A DNA stretch of 64,000 nt from Gemmatimonadota bacterium (GCA_003169895.1 PNAE01000013.1:182565-246564); one strand, 5' to 3'. Counted from the stretch's first letter, positions 17,075 to 30,642 are shown. The notes: generated by a model not told the origin, from the letters alone. A program made the numbers and translations.

Positions 17075-18519
17075 ACGACGCACACTGGCAGTCGCCGCTC
17101 TCCACCCGTTATGCATCGCCGGCGATGCAGCGTTTGTGGGGCGAGCCGCACCGGATCGGTCAGTGGCGTCGGGTCTGGCTCGCGCTGGCGGAGGCCGAGC
17201 AGGAACTCGGGGTGGCCATCCCCAGTGCGGCTCTCGACGCGATGCGCGCGCATCTCGACGACGCCGACCTCGACACCGCCGCCGCATTCGAGAAGCGATT
17301 CCGCCATGACGTCATGGCGCACGTCCATGCGTTCGGTGAACAGGCTGCCGCGGCGCGGCCATACCTGCACCTGGGTGCCACCAGCGCGTTCGTCACCGAC
17401 AACGCGGATGTTCTCGTCATGCGTGACGCGCTGGCCCTGGTGCTGCGTCGCACGCTCGATCTGATCGCCGCGCTGCGTTCGTTCGCCGAACGCCAGGCGC
17501 GCGTGCCCTGCCTCGCCTATACCCATTTCCAGCCGGCACAGCTCACGACCGTCGGGAAACGCGCCACGTTGTGGCTGCAGGATTTTGCGCTGGACGTCGA
17601 GGCCATCGACCATCGGTTGACAACGCTCCGGCTGCGTGGCTGCAAGGGCACCACCGGGACCCAAGCCTCGTTTCTGGAGCTGTTCGGCGGGGACCATCAC
17701 AAGGTGCGCGAACTCGAGCGCCGGATCGCCGCGAAACTCGGCGTCACCCGCGTGTTTGCGGTGACCGGGCAAACGTATCCGCGCAAGGCTGACGCGCAGA
17801 TACTCGACGTACTGAGCGGCGTGGCGCAATCCGCGGCCAAGTTCGGCGTAGACCTGCGGCTATTGCAGCACGAGGGTGAACTGCTGGAGCCATTCGAATC
17901 CGAGCAGATCGGCTCGAGTGCGATGGCGTACAAGCGCAATCCAATGCGGGCCGAGCGGATAGGCGCGCTGTCGCGGCACGTGATATCGCTCCAGGCGAAC
18001 GGGGCGCACACCGCCGCAGCCCAGTGGCTCGAGCGGTCGCTCGATGACTCCGCCAACCGTCGGTTGACCCTGCCCGAGGCCTTTCTCGCGGTCGATGCGA
18101 TCCTGCTTCTCGCCGGCAACATTGCGAGCGGCCTCGAGGTGCGCGCGGGCGTGGTTGCACGGCACGTCACCGAGCAGATGCCGTTCATGGTCACCGAGCG
18201 GTGGCTCATGCTCGCGGTGCAAGCAGGCGGCGACCGACAGACGCTGCACGAGGTGATCCGCCGGCACTCGCTGGCCGCCGCGGACGCCGTGGCGCGCGGC
18301 GAGCCCAACGACCTGTTGGACCGCCTGATTCATGACGGCGCCTTCGACGGCGTGCGGCAGGCTCGTCTCGAAGCCCAGCTCGACCCCGTCGGGTACGTCG
18401 GCCGGGCACCGGAGCAGATCGGCGAATTCCTGTCTGAATACCTCGATCCGCTGGTCGCCGCGGTGGGCGCGAGCCATCCGTTGCCCGAACCTGGCGAGAT
18501 CGCCGAGCTGCAAGTATGA
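17071..18519 (+). CDS. purB: adenylosuccinate lyase
   Basis: 482 residues of the fumarase/aspartase superfamily. The superfamily signature GSSAMAYKRNPMRAER is present, together with HLGATSAFVTDNAD and the substrate-binding YTHFQPAQ. It catalyses two purine steps, release of fumarate from SAICAR and from adenylosuccinate. The length and the sequence near the start (STRYASPAMQRLWG) are like the eukaryote-type/long bacterial PurB. GTG start at 17071 inside the htrA stop. Confidence 0.96.
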   Translation: MNDAHWQSPLSTRYASPAMQRLWGEPHRIGQWRRVWLALAEAEQELGVAIPSAALDAMRAHLDDADLDTAAAFEKRFRHDVMAHVHAFGEQAAAARPYLHLGATSAFVTDNADVLVMRDALALVLRRTLDLIAALRSFAERQARVPCLAYTHFQPAQLTTVGKRATLWLQDFALDVEAIDHRLTTLRLRGCKGTTGTQASFLELFGGDHHKVRELERRIAAKLGVTRVFAVTGQTYPRKADAQILDVLSGVAQSAAKFGVDLRLLQHEGELLEPFESEQIGSSAMAYKRNPMRAERIGALSRHVISLQANGAHTAAAQWLERSLDDSANRRLTLPEAFLAVDAILLLAGNIASGLEVRAGVVARHVTEQMPFMVTERWLMLAVQAGGDRQTLHEVIRRHSLAAADAVARGEPNDLLDRLIHDGAFDGVRQARLEAQLDPVGYVGRAPEQIGEFLSEYLDPLVAAVGASHPLPEPGEIAELQV

Positions 18520-19439
18520 CCATTCCGCTGGTCGAGAGCGCGCTCCCGCTGCCGCTCTGGCGCCGCGGCAAGGTCCGCGAGGTATACGAAGTGGAAAACG
18601 ACCGCCTGCTGATCATCGCCAGCGACCGGGTGAGCGCGTTCGACGTGGTGATGGCCGAGGCGGTCCCCGACAAGGGCCGGGTGCTGACGCAGCTTTCGGC
18701 GCACTGGTTCCGGTTGCTGGAATCGGTCACGCCGTCACACTTCATCACCGCGGACACGGCCGAGATCCTCGACACGCTGCCGTCGCTCGCGGACCACGGG
18801 AAACAGATCGGCGGCCGCGCCATGCTGGTAGAACGCACGCGGCCGGTGGCGTTCGAGTGCGTGGTCCGCGGCTACTTGGCCGGGTCGGCATGGCGCGAAT
18901 ACCAGGAGCGCGGCACTCTGGCGGGTGAACTGCTGCCGCACGGCCTGCGCGAATCTGATCCATTCACGCCGCCGGTGTTCTCGCCGGCCACCAAGGCCGA
19001 GAGCGGGCACGACGAAAACGTGCCGTACGCACGGATGCAGGACGAGCTGGGCGACTCCCTCACCGCGCAGCTGCGCGACGCGTCGATCGCGCTGTACACG
19101 GCCGGCCGCGACATTGCGGCACAACGTGGCATCCTCATCGCCGACACGAAGTTTGAATTCGGGCTGGACGACGACGACCGCCCGGTGCTGATCGACGAAC
19201 TGCTCACGCCCGACTCTTCCCGGTTCTGGCCGGCGGACGGATACGCACCTGGGCGCACCCAGCCGAGCTTCGACAAGCAACCGTTGCGCGACTGGCTCGG
19301 CCGCGAGCGTAATGCCGGCCGGTGGAACGGCGAGGCCCCGCCTCCGGCACTGCCGGCCGCGGTGGTCGCCGCGACCAGCGCGCGGTATCGCGAGGCCTAC
19401 CGTCGGCTGGTCGGCCGGGAACTCGGAGAGGAACCGTGA
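18516..19439 (+). CDS. purC: phosphoribosylaminoimidazole-succinocarboxamide synthase
   Basis: 307 residues, the longer form of SAICAR synthetase. Motifs include RRGKVREVYEV, IIASDRVSAFDVVM, ECVVRGYLAGSAWREY, and the ATP-site KFEFGLDDDD with VLIDELLTPDSSRFW. It adds aspartate to CAIR. It begins at the ATG overlapping the purB stop by 4 bases, and its product is the PurB substrate. Confidence 0.96.
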   Translation: MTIPLVESALPLPLWRRGKVREVYEVENDRLLIIASDRVSAFDVVMAEAVPDKGRVLTQLSAHWFRLLESVTPSHFITADTAEILDTLPSLADHGKQIGGRAMLVERTRPVAFECVVRGYLAGSAWREYQERGTLAGELLPHGLRESDPFTPPVFSPATKAESGHDENVPYARMQDELGDSLTAQLRDASIALYTAGRDIAAQRGILIADTKFEFGLDDDDRPVLIDELLTPDSSRFWPADGYAPGRTQPSFDKQPLRDWLGRERNAGRWNGEAPPPALPAAVVAATSARYREAYRRLVGRELGEEP

Positions 19440-20062
19440 TGCGCATTGCGCGTGAGGGGTGGCCGTGGATTGCGCTGGCCTGGGCCATCGAGCTGGCCTT
19501 GATCGCCTTTTTCTGGCCGGCGGCGATCGTGTGGCTCCTGGTGGCATGCTGGGTGATCGCCTTCTTCCGCGATCCACTGCGAGACGGGCCGCGCGGCGAT
19601 CAGCTCATCATCTCGCCAGCCGATGGCAGGGTCGTCAGCGTGATCAGCATCGACGAGCCCAAGGTGCTGGGCGGCCCGGCCAAGCGGGTGTCGATCTTCA
19701 TGAATGTGTTCAACGTGCATGTCAACCGGTACCCGGTGAGTGGCACGATCGTGTTCCGCGATTATCAGCGTGGCGTGTTCGGCCATGCGGGGCGTGAAAA
19801 GGCGGCACTGGAGAACGAACACAGCGACGTCGGCATCGAGTCGCACCGGCGCAAGCTGCTCACCCGCCAGATCGCCGGCAGCGTGGCACGGCGCATCGTC
19901 ACCGATCACCAGGTCGGCGCGGTAGTCGCGCAGGGAGACCGGATGGGGCTGATCCGCTTTGGCTCCCGCGTCGATGTCTTCCTCCCTGAAACAGCCAACA
20001 TTCTCGTCAAGGAAGGAGACGTGACGGCGGGCGGCGTCACGGTCATCGCTGAATGGACATGA
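19439..20062 (+). CDS. psd: phosphatidylserine decarboxylase proenzyme
   Basis: About 207 residues, the short Psd type. Two hydrophobic helices at the N-terminus (about residues 7-40) are followed by the catalytic core with FMNVFNVHVNRYPV. The self-cleavage site is at GS within IRFGSRVDVF, where Ser becomes the pyruvoyl group. It makes phosphatidylethanolamine at the membrane. The ATG overlaps the purC stop by one base (TGATG), and the gene runs directly into pssA, so the two phospholipid steps are coupled inside the purine run. Confidence 0.94.
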   Translation: MRIAREGWPWIALAWAIELALIAFFWPAAIVWLLVACWVIAFFRDPLRDGPRGDQLIISPADGRVVSVISIDEPKVLGGPAKRVSIFMNVFNVHVNRYPVSGTIVFRDYQRGVFGHAGREKAALENEHSDVGIESHRRKLLTRQIAGSVARRIVTDHQVGAVVAQGDRMGLIRFGSRVDVFLPETANILVKEGDVTAGGVTVIAEWT

Positions 20063-20910
20063 AGCCATCAGGTGCGCCCAAGCGAACCGGTATGCGTCGA
20101 GTCGTCGTCGTCATGCCGAGCGCGTTCACGCTGGGCAATCTCTTTTTCGGATTCTGGGCGATCGTTTCGGCGTACAACGGCGGCTATCTGTGGGCCGGGT
20201 GGTTCATCATGTTTGCCGGCGTCCTGGACGGCCTCGACGGCCGGGTGGCGCGTGCCTCGAACACCGGAACCCGTTTCGGTGCCGAGCTCGATTCGCTCGT
20301 CGACGTGATTTCGTTCGGCATCGCGCCGGCACTCCTGATCTACTTCGAGGAGCTGTCGACGGCCGGCCGGTTCGCCTGGGTGCTTTGCTTCTTCTATGTG
20401 GTCGCCGCCGCGCTGCGCCTGGCCCGCTACAATGTCAATGCCGCCCAGGGCGGGCGACCCTCCGCCTGGTTTACCGGCCTCCCGTCGCCAGGCGCCGGTG
20501 CGACGCTGGCAGTGTTCTATGCGTTTGCACAGACGCCGTTGTATCGCAACACGATCGCCCAGTACAACACCCAGCACACCGTCACCGTCAGCCTGATACT
20601 GCTGCTTGGCGCGTTGATGATCAGCAACGTCAAGTATCCCCGATTCCCCGCCGCCGGCTTTCGCACCCCGGCACAGTTGGGCGGCCTGACGATCTATCTG
20701 GTGATGCTCGCGGGCGGACTCACCTTCCCGCACTACTTCCTCTTTCTCCTCGGCATCAGCTACGTCGTGTTCGGCATCGCTCGGGCGGTGGTGATGAACC
20801 TGTCGGAGCGGAGCGACGACCGCGGGGACGACGAGCACCGGCCCATGGCGCTGGTGCCGCCGGCCCATCGCGCGCGTCGCGGCCGGCGCAATTGGAAGCA
20901 CGGCGAATGA
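20053..20910 (+). CDS. pssA: CDP-diacylglycerol-serine O-phosphatidyltransferase
   Basis: 285 residues with several membrane spans. The CDP-alcohol phosphotransferase motif DG-x2-AR-x8-G-x3-D-x3-D is visible as DGLDGRVAR...GTRFGAELDSLVD (about residues 57-85). It makes phosphatidylserine, the substrate of Psd just upstream. The C-terminal ~30 residues are charged and arginine-rich, presumably cytoplasmic. It overlaps psd by 10 bases and purS by 4. Confidence 0.94.
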   Translation: MDMKPSGAPKRTGMRRVVVVMPSAFTLGNLFFGFWAIVSAYNGGYLWAGWFIMFAGVLDGLDGRVARASNTGTRFGAELDSLVDVISFGIAPALLIYFEELSTAGRFAWVLCFFYVVAAALRLARYNVNAAQGGRPSAWFTGLPSPGAGATLAVFYAFAQTPLYRNTIAQYNTQHTVTVSLILLLGALMISNVKYPRFPAAGFRTPAQLGGLTIYLVMLAGGLTFPHYFLFLLGISYVVFGIARAVVMNLSERSDDRGDDEHRPMALVPPAHRARRGRRNWKHGE

Positions 20911-21158
20911 TGGTCCACGTTCATGTGCGCATCGTCCCGCGTAGCGGCCTCCTGGACCCTCAGGGCCAGGCGATCGAGCACGCGCTTTCGGCACTGGGGT
21001 TCTCGGGGATTGGCGATGTCCGCGTCGGCAAGGCGATCGAGCTGCGCCTCGACGCGGCATCACCGGCGGCCGCGGCAGCCACGGCCCGCGCCATGTGCGA
21101 CCGCCTGCTTGCCAATCCGGTGACGGAAGACTTCCGCATCGAAGTGGAGCCCGAGTGA
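20907..21158 (+). CDS. purS: phosphoribosylformylglycinamidine synthase, PurS subunit
   Basis: 83 residues. The pattern VHVRIVPRSGLLDPQGQAIE, then ALGFSGIGDVRVGKAIEL and a C-terminal NPVTEDFRIEVE is typical of PurS, the small bridging subunit of the three-part FGAM synthase. Two ATGs (20907 and 20910) are possible; the first gives the usual ATGA overlap with pssA. purQ and purL follow immediately, completing the complex. Confidence 0.95.
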   Translation: MMVHVHVRIVPRSGLLDPQGQAIEHALSALGFSGIGDVRVGKAIELRLDAASPAAAAATARAMCDRLLANPVTEDFRIEVEPE

Positions 21159-21856
21159 CATGCGTCGCGGTGATCCGGTTCCCGGGCAGCAACTGCGAGG
21201 CGGAAACGCTGGCGGCTGTTGTACGTGCGGGCGGCGACGCGCTGCTGGTCGATTACCGCGACACGCACCTCCACCATGCTGACGCGGTGATCCTCCCCGG
21301 CGGGTTCGCCTATGGCGATTACCTGCGCTCCGGCGCGATCGCCCGTTTTGCGCCGGTGATGCAGGCGGTCAAGGCGCTCGCGGACGCGGGCGGCGCGGTG
21401 GTCGGCATCTGCAACGGCTTTCAGGTCCTGTGTGAAGCCCGGCTGCTGCCGGGCGCACTGCAGCGTAACGCGCAGCAGCGCTTCGTCTCCCGGCCAGTGG
21501 ATGTGCGCATCGAGCGGAACGACACCGTCTGCACCGCCGACTACGACGTCGGTGAGGTCATCCGCATCCCGGTGGCCCACGGCGAAGGGCGCTATGTCGC
21601 CGATCCGGCCACACTGACCGCGCTGGAGGCGGAGCATCGCGTGCTGCTCCGGTACGTACCTGTGGCCGGTTCCGACCTGCCCCACAATCCCAACGGCTCA
21701 CTGCACGACATTGCCGGTATCTGCAACGCCGCCGGCACCGTCGTCGGGTTCATGCCGCACCCCGAGCGCCTGGCTGACCGGGTGCTCGGGTCGGACGCGG
21801 GGCAGCGGTTCTTCAGTTCGCTGGTGCGCTCTGCCCGGGTGGAGGTCGCCGCGTGA
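21155..21856 (+). CDS. purQ: phosphoribosylformylglycinamidine synthase, glutaminase subunit PurQ
   Basis: 233 residues from the GTG at 21155. It is a class I glutamine amidotransferase with the nucleophile Cys86 in [19 protein letters not shown] at the N-terminus, and the His/Glu pair in MPHPERL near the C-terminus. It supplies ammonia to PurL. It overlaps purS and purL by four bases each. Confidence 0.96.
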   Translation: MTCVAVIRFPGSNCEAETLAAVVRAGGDALLVDYRDTHLHHADAVILPGGFAYGDYLRSGAIARFAPVMQAVKALADAGGAVVGICNGFQVLCEARLLPGALQRNAQQRFVSRPVDVRIERNDTVCTADYDVGEVIRIPVAHGEGRYVADPATLTALEAEHRVLLRYVPVAGSDLPHNPNGSLHDIAGICNAAGTVVGFMPHPERLADRVLGSDAGQRFFSSLVRSARVEVAA

Positions 21857-24138
21857 CGACCGTGGCCGTCGCCGAACCGTTCCCGGGCGAGCGGGAGGTC
21901 ACCGACCAGGTCGTGCGGGAGCACAAGCTCAACGCGACCGAGTACCGTGCCATCATTGCCCTGCTGGAGCGGGCCCCGACCTTGACCGAGCTGGGCATCT
22001 TTTCCGCCCTGTGGTCGGAGCACTGCTCCTACAAGCACACCAAGCCGGTGCTGCGGCGATTTCCGGTTGACGGCCCGCAGGTGGTCCAGGGTCCCGGTGA
22101 GAACGCCGGCGTACTTCGGCTGCCGGAAGGATGGGCGGTGGCGTTCAAGATCGAGTCGCACAATCACCCGAGTGCCGTCGAACCATATCAGGGCGCCGCC
22201 ACCGGCGTGGGCGGGATCCTGCGGGACGTCTTCACCATGGGCGCCCGCCCGGTGGCGGTGCTCAACTCGTTGCGCCTCGGGCCCCTCGATGACCCACGTA
22301 ACCGCTACCTGTTCGCCGGCATCGTCAAGGGCGTGGGTGACTACGGCAACTGCGTCGGCATTCCGACCCTCGCTGGCGAAGTCTGCTTTGCGCCATGCTA
22401 CACCGGCAATCCGCTGGTCAATGCGATGGCGGTCGGGTTGCTGCGGGAAGCCGATCTTGCGACGGCGCGGGCGCACGGCGTCGGCAACATTCTCCTCGCC
22501 GTGGGCGCGAAAACCGGTCGCGACGGCATTCATGGGGCGTCATTCGCGTCCGAGGATCTCACGGCCGAGAGCGAGAAGCGCCGCCCGCAGGTGCAGGTCG
22601 GCGATCCGTTCACCGAAAAGCTGTTGCTGGAAGCGTCCCTCGCACTGATTACCGGCGGCTACATCATCGCGATCCAGGATATGGGGGCCGCCGGCTTGAC
22701 CTCTTCCTCGGCGGAGATGGCTGCGCGCGGGGGGGTCGGTGTCGAGGTCGACACCAGCAAGGTGCCGACGCGCGAGCCCGGCATGACACCGTACGAGATC
22801 ATGCTTTCCGAGTCGCAGGAGCGGATGCTCGTCGTTGCGGCACCGCACCGACTCGACGCAATTCGTGCCGTGTGTCGGCAGTGGGATCTCGACGCAACGC
22901 CCATCGGCCACGTCACCGATGACGGCATCTTCCGCGTCGTGCACGACGGTCGCGTGGTCGCGGCGATCCCCGGCAAGGAACTGGTGGATGGCTGTCCGAT
23001 GTATTCTCCCCCGGCGGTCGAATCGGACGCCGCCAAGAACCGGCGCGCGTTCGCGCCGATGGTGAGCGGCCCCGGTTGCAGCGTCACGCTGGAGCGGCTG
23101 CTTGATGCGCCGACGATCGCGAGCAAGCGGTGGGTCTTCGAGCAGTACGACGGCACGGTGCGCGGGGGCAGTGTGATGCCGCCGGGTGGTGACGCCGGCG
23201 TCCTGCGTGTCGCCGACACCGGATTTGGCATCGCGATGACCGTCGACTGCAACGCACGCCATGTGCTGCTCGACCCCTACGAGGGCGGCAAGGGTGCGGT
23301 CGCGGAGGCGGCACGGAACATCGCCTGCACCGGCGCGCAGCCGCTCGGCATCACCGACTGCCTCAATTTTGGTAACCCGGAGAAGCCGGAGATCTACTTC
23401 CAGTTTGTCGAAGCATGCCGCGGCATCGGCGAGGCGTGTCGCACCTTCGGGACGCCAGTCACCGGCGGGAATGTGTCGCTGTACAACCAGAACCCCGTGG
23501 GTGCCATCGATCCGACGCCGACGATCGGGATGGTCGGCCTGCTCGCCGACGTCACCAAGGCGGTCCCGAGTCACTTCCGGATGCCTGGCGATGCGATCCT
23601 CCTGCTCGGCGAGACCCGCGGACACCTGGGCGGCAGCGCCTACTGGGCCGAGGTGCTCGATACAGTTGGCGGCGCGCCGCCACCCGTGAACCTGACGGCC
23701 GAACATGGATTGCAGCGCCTCCTGGTGGCAGCGGCGGATCGGCGCCTGCTGCGATCGGCGCATGACCTGTCCGATGGTGGCCTCGCGGTGGCGCTCGCCG
23801 AATGCTGCATCGGCGGGCCCTGGGCAACGGTGCAGTTCGGTGCCGACGTCGACCTGGGCCGGCATGCCGATGCCGCCAGCGACGAGGGATGGCTGTTCGG
23901 CGAAGACGGCGCGCGCGCGCTGGTGTCCTGCGACCCGGCGCACGTCGCCGAGTTGCAGCGGCTGGCACACGATCACGGCCTGCCCTGCCATTACCTCGGG
24001 TTGACCGGTGGGAGCGACCTGATCGTCCGGCGTGACGCGCGCAGCTGGCGCTGGTCGGTCGCGCGGTTGCGCGCGATCTACGTCGACGCGATCCCACGGC
24101 GGATGGCAACGGTTACCGCTCGCAACGGAGCGCCCTGA
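21853..24138 (+). CDS. purL: phosphoribosylformylglycinamidine synthase subunit PurL (short form)
   Basis: 761 residues, the short PurL that works with separate PurS and PurQ. It shows [13 protein letters not shown] near residue 55, [32 protein letters not shown] and ESQERM, with a second half repeating the AIRS-like fold ([19 protein letters not shown]). It uses ATP to convert FGAR to FGAM. GTG start at 21853 in the purQ stop. Confidence 0.97.
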   Translation: MTTVAVAEPFPGEREVTDQVVREHKLNATEYRAIIALLERAPTLTELGIFSALWSEHCSYKHTKPVLRRFPVDGPQVVQGPGENAGVLRLPEGWAVAFKIESHNHPSAVEPYQGAATGVGGILRDVFTMGARPVAVLNSLRLGPLDDPRNRYLFAGIVKGVGDYGNCVGIPTLAGEVCFAPCYTGNPLVNAMAVGLLREADLATARAHGVGNILLAVGAKTGRDGIHGASFASEDLTAESEKRRPQVQVGDPFTEKLLLEASLALITGGYIIAIQDMGAAGLTSSSAEMAARGGVGVEVDTSKVPTREPGMTPYEIMLSESQERMLVVAAPHRLDAIRAVCRQWDLDATPIGHVTDDGIFRVVHDGRVVAAIPGKELVDGCPMYSPPAVESDAAKNRRAFAPMVSGPGCSVTLERLLDAPTIASKRWVFEQYDGTVRGGSVMPPGGDAGVLRVADTGFGIAMTVDCNARHVLLDPYEGGKGAVAEAARNIACTGAQPLGITDCLNFGNPEKPEIYFQFVEACRGIGEACRTFGTPVTGGNVSLYNQNPVGAIDPTPTIGMVGLLADVTKAVPSHFRMPGDAILLLGETRGHLGGSAYWAEVLDTVGGAPPPVNLTAEHGLQRLLVAAADRRLLRSAHDLSDGGLAVALAECCIGGPWATVQFGADVDLGRHADAASDEGWLFGEDGARALVSCDPAHVAELQRLAHDHGLPCHYLGLTGGSDLIVRRDARSWRWSVARLRAIYVDAIPRRMATVTARNGAP

Positions 24139-24141
24139 CCG

Positions 24142-25532
24142 ATGTGTGGCGTGATCGGAGTTTCCGGCATCGCGGATGCAGCCCGGGTGACCTACCTTGG
24201 CCTCTACGCCCTGCAGCATCGCGGCCAGGAGAGTGCCGGCATCGTTGCCGTCGATGCCGGCGGGACGGCACGCCTCCATCGCGCCATGGGCCTGGTCTCG
24301 GATGCGTTCTCCGACGCGACGATTCGCGACTTGCCGGGCGACATCGCCGTGGGGCATACCCGGTATTCGACGGCCGGGAGCACCGTGCTTGCGAATGCCC
24401 AACCGTATCTCGTCAACTATCATGCTGGCCCGCTTTCGGTCGCGCACAACGGCAACCTGACCAACGCGGACGGGGTTCGGGACGCCCTGGTTCGCGAGGG
24501 AGCACTGTTTGCGTCGACCAGTGACACCGAGGTACTGGTTCACCTCATCGCCCGGTCCGCCGCGCCAACCGTCGAAGGCCAGATCCGGGATGCGCTGGAA
24601 CGCGTGGAGGGCGCCTACTCCCTCGTGATCAGTGTGGGACGCACGCTGTACGCGGCCGTGGACTCGCGTGGCTTCCGGCCGCTGCTCATCGGCCGGGTTG
24701 GCGGCGGCGTGGTGGTCGCATCGGAAACCTGTGCCCTCGACCTGGTCGGAGCCACCACGGTACGCGAGCTGCTGCCCGGCGAGTTCGTCCGCATCGATGA
24801 CGGTGAGGTCGTCGACCTGCCGCCGCTCGCACCGCGGCGCGTGTCACGCTGCATTTTCGAGCTGGTCTACTTCTCCCGGCCCGATTCCACGATCTTCGGC
24901 GAATCCGTCGATCGCGTCCGCCGCGAACTCGGCCGCCAACTGGCGCGCTTTCACCCCGCGCCGGGAGCCGAGGTCGTCTTCTCGGTTCCCGATAGTTCCA
25001 ATGTCATGGCGCTGGGTTACAGCGAAGTGTCCGGCGTCAAGCTGGAGTACGGGCTGATCCGCAACCATTACGTCGGGCGGACCTTCATCAACCCGACGCA
25101 AGCGCTCCGGGTGGAGAAGGTGCGGATCAAATTCAACCCGGTGCGCGAAGTGATCGAGGGCAGGTCGGTCGTGGTCATAGACGATTCGCTGGTCCGCGGC
25201 ACGACGAGCAAGGGACTGGTACGGATGATCCGCGACGCTGGGGCAAGAGAGGTGCATTTGCGCGTCGCCTCGCCACCGATCACCGGCCCTTGCCACTACG
25301 GCATCGATACACCAACGCGCGACGAGCTGATCGCGGCCAACCACTCGCAGGCGGAGATTCGAGCGCATTTGGGCGTGGATACGCTGGCATACCTCACGCT
25401 CGATGAAATGATCGACGCGGCCGGTCGCCGCAACAGCTGGTGTCATGCCTGTTTCTCGGGCGACTATCCGACATCGGTGCAGCTCACCCTGGGTCACTTG
25501 CGCCATGCCGCGCCACCGGTGAGCGCCCCGGC

Positions 25533-25536
<4 letters not shown>
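24142..25536 (+). CDS. purF: amidophosphoribosyltransferase
   Basis: 464 residues. The sequence begins MCGVIGVSG, so Cys2 becomes the N-terminal nucleophile; this form has no propeptide. The glutaminase half shows HRGQESAG and GHTRYSTAG. The phosphoribosyltransferase half has the PRPP loop VVIDDSLVRGTTS around residue 350. Cysteines near the C-terminus (SWCHACFSGDYP) fit the pattern that supports a structural Fe-S cluster in Bacillus-type enzymes, but that is not certain. It catalyses the first committed purine step. Confidence 0.96.
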
Positions 25537-28198
<2,662 letters not shown>

Positions 28199-28202
<4 letters not shown>

Positions 28203-28693
28203 CCACGCCGCTCGTCGGCGTGGTGATGGGCAGCGATTCGGACTGGTCGGTCATGCAGCACGCCGCTGCCCGACTGGTCGAATTCGGGGTGCCATACGAG
28301 ACCCGCATCGTGTCGGCACACCGCACGCCCGACTTGCTGTACAGCTACGCGACGGAGGCGGAAGGCCGGGGCCTCCGCTGCATCATCGCCGGTGCCGGTG
28401 GCGCCGCGCACCTGCCCGGAATGCTGGCCGCCAAGACCGTGGTACCCGTGCTCGGGGTTCCCATCCCGAGCAAGCATCTCAAGGGACTCGATTCCCTGCT
28501 CTCCATTGTGCAGATGCCCACCGGAATCCCGGTCGCAACGTTTGCGATCGGCGAGGCCGGCGCCCACAACGCGGCGCTGTTCGCCATCGCGATGCTGGCG
28601 CGGACCGACGGTCACCTCGCCACCCGGCTGAACCAGTTTCGTGACACGCTCGACGCGAAGGTTCGCGCCCTGTCCCTGCCCGACCCCGCGTGA
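28199..28693 (+). CDS. purE: 5-(carboxyamino)imidazole ribonucleotide mutase
   Basis: 164 residues, class I Pur[15 protein letters not shown] at the N-terminus, [10 protein letters not shown] with the catalytic His, [13 protein letters not shown] and [12 protein letters not shown] are diagnostic. It converts N5-CAIR to CAIR and works after PurK, the next gene. Confidence 0.97.
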
Positions 28694-29823
28694 TCCTGCC
28701 CGGTGCCACGCTCGGCGTCCTCGGTGGAGGGCAGTTGGGCCGGATGTTCACTGCCGAGGCGCAACGAATGGGGTATCGCGTGCTGGTGCTCGATCCGGAT
28801 CTGCATGCGCCGGCCGCCCAGCTCGCTGATTTCCATATCGCGCGGCCATGGACGGATATGGAAGCGCTCACCGAAGTGGCCGAGAAATGCGCCGCGGTCA
28901 CCATCGAGTTCGAGAACATTCCGGCCGACGTTCTGCGCGCCCTTGCCGCCCACGTGGAGGTGCGCCCCTGCGGTGACGCGGTGGCGGCCACGCAGGACCG
29001 GCTCGATGAGAAAGCCTTTCTCAACGGGATCGGGATCGCGACGACCGAATGGGCGCCCATCCGCAGCAGCGATCACCTCCGGGATGCGTGGCTGGCCATC
29101 GGCGAGGTGGCTGGCGTGCTCAAGACCGCCCGGATGGGATACGACGGCAAGGGCCAGGCGATGGTTACGTCCGCCGTGCGGCTCGCGACGGCGTACGACC
29201 GGCTCGGCAATGTTCCCTGTGTGCTCGAACGGCGGGTCGCGCTGGAGCGCGAGGTCTCGGTCATGGTCGCACGGGCAGCGGACGGGACGATGGCGACGTG
29301 GCCCGTCGCCGAAAACGTGCACCGCAACGGCATCCTCCACACCAGTGTAGTACCGGCTATGGTATCTGATACTATAGCTGCCGAGGCGCGCTTGATGGCC
29401 GAACGGATCGTGGCGGCGCTCGACTACGTGGGGGTGATGGGTGTGGAATGCTTCGTCGCCGACGGCGGCAGGCTGCTGGTGAACGAGCTGGCACCGCGGC
29501 CGCACAACAGCGGTCATTGGACACTGGACGCCTGTGTCACCAGCCAGTTCGAGCAGCAGGTCAGGATCGTCGCGGGCTTGCCATTGGGTGACACCCGGGC
29601 GCTGTCGCCGATTGCGATGATCAACCTGCTCGGGGAACTGTGGCGGGACGGTGAGCCGCGCTGGGACCGCGCGCTGCGCATACCTGGTGTTCGCCTGCAC
29701 CTGTATGGCAAGCAGGAGGCGCGATCAGGACGCAAGATGGGTCACCTGACCGCGGTGGCGGACAGTGCGACCGACGCGCTGGAGCGGGCCTTGGAGGGGT
29801 GGGAGGCGGTCGGGACCGAATGA
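28690..29823 (+). CDS. purK: 5-(carboxyamino)imidazole ribonucleotide synthase
   Basis: 377 residues, ATP-grasp. The N-terminal [39 protein letters not shown] and [14 protein letters not shown] are PurK signatures. It makes N5-CAIR from AIR, bicarbonate and ATP. GTG start at 28690 inside the purE stop. It is the last gene of the run. A near-palindromic AT-rich site lies inside it at 29357-29377. Confidence 0.96.
   Translation: MILPGATLGVLGGGQLGRMFTAEAQRMGYRVLVLDPDLHAPAAQLADFHIARPWTDMEALTEVAEKCAAVTIEFENIPADVLRALAAHVEVRPCGDAVAATQDRLDEKAFLNGIGIATTEWAPIRSSDHLRDAWLAIGEVAGVLKTARMGYDGKGQAMVTSAVRLATAYDRLGNVPCVLERRVALEREVSVMVARAADGTMATWPVAENVHRNGILHTSVVPAMVSDTIAAEARLMAERIVAALDYVGVMGVECFVADGGRLLVNELAPRPHNSGHWTLDACVTSQFEQQVRIVAGLPLGDTRALSPIAMINLLGELWRDGEPRWDRALRIPGVRLHLYGKQEARSGRKMGHLTAVADSATDALERALEGWEAVGTE
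29357..29377. repeat. near-palindromic AT-rich site inside purK
   Basis: A 21-base site: GTATC-T-GATAC is a perfect inverted repeat, flanked by CTAT and ATAG with one mismatched pair between. It encodes ordinary PurK residues (around AMVSDTIA) yet is much more AT-rich than the surroundings, so a protein-binding site or internal promoter element is possible. Confidence 0.4.
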
Positions 29824-29839
29824 CGGCGGCGGCCGGCCG

Positions 29840-30343
29840 TCACTGCCCCGCAGCGGGGCCACCAGGCCTCGATGTCTGGAACCGCCGCCGCTCCAGCGGA
29901 TCCCGGCAAATAGGGCACGGCCCCATTTGCGGGTCACGACCGAGCACCACGGACGCCGGCCCCAACGTCGTGACCTTGTCTTCGATCGTGTCGGTGACGG
30001 AAACCGTGAACGTCAGTCGCGAACCCTCGACGCGCCCGGTGAACTGCGCCGGCATTGTTGGGCCGACCGCGATGGGATACGCGCGCAACTGGTAACTCCC
30101 CGCCAGCGTGAACCGACCGTCCGCATCCAGCATCACCCGACCAGGAATGTCCCCAAACGTGCACCCGATGTGCACGTGCGCCATCGAGTCGATGACAATC
30201 ACCCCGGCGTTGTCACCGCCCCACGTTCCGATGGCGAGCTTGCCGTCGACTGATCCTGCATTGCTGGCCGCACACGCCAATGCCAAGACAATGCCGGCAG
30301 CCCAGCAGGCCTTCGCGCCCCATACCACAGCACATCGCTTCAT
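29840..30343 (-). CDS. secreted hypothetical protein, 167 aa
   Basis: The product begins MKRCAVVWGAKACWAAGIVLALAC, a positively charged start and hydrophobic stretch ending ALAC, so it is exported, possibly as a lipoprotein (the cysteine context is not ideal). The mature part (IGTWGGDNAGVIVIDS, then VHIGCTFG, FTLAGSY and GRVEGSRLTFTVSV) looks like a small beta-rich domain. A CPIC motif lies near the arginine-rich C-terminus. I do not recognise a named family. It converges on purK. Confidence 0.7.
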   Translation of the reverse strand: MKRCAVVWGAKACWAAGIVLALACAASNAGSVDGKLAIGTWGGDNAGVIVIDSMAHVHIGCTFGDIPGRVMLDADGRFTLAGSYQLRAYPIAVGPTMPAQFTGRVEGSRLTFTVSVTDTIEDKVTTLGPASVVLGRDPQMGPCPICRDPLERRRFQTSRPGGPAAGQ

Positions 30344-30642
30344 CTGGGATCTCTCATCCGATCCACCTCGAGGACCCCGGCGGGGCGCCGGGGGTCACAT
30401 CGCATGCGCTCGAAGCGCACCATGGCCAAAACGGCGCTCGGTAGGCGATGCCGCCGCTGTATTACCTTAACGTCATCGTGCATGCACGGTTCCGCCCGGT
30501 TGCTGCCCCGGCGTGGCGGCGCTCGGCGGTCGTGCCGAGCGGGCTCCTGTGGATATGCGTTGCTACTCTTCTGGAGCACCGCGTGGTCTCAAATCCGCGC
30601 CGTCGGTAGTCCGGTGCGAGAAACCAGGGGCGAGCGAGTCTG
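30344..30642. other. gap of about 300 bases with one GC-rich hairpin and no convincing gene
   Basis: A strong hairpin (30373-30396: GACCCCGGCG, loop GGG, CGCCGGGGGTC with one bulge) lies about 30 bases upstream of the secreted-protein start on the minus strand. It has no T-run. Short open frames here are arginine-rich read-throughs without ribosome-binding sites. The promoters of the divergent genes at 30343 and 30643 must lie in this interval. Confidence 0.55.

Noticed and set aside
22540..24543. Long open frame on the minus strand opposite purL/purF (and similar ones opposite ppdK and the htrA gene)
   Set aside because: Such frames arise from high GC at third positions of the real gene on the other strand; the translations are Arg/His/Asp-rich with no recognisable domain.
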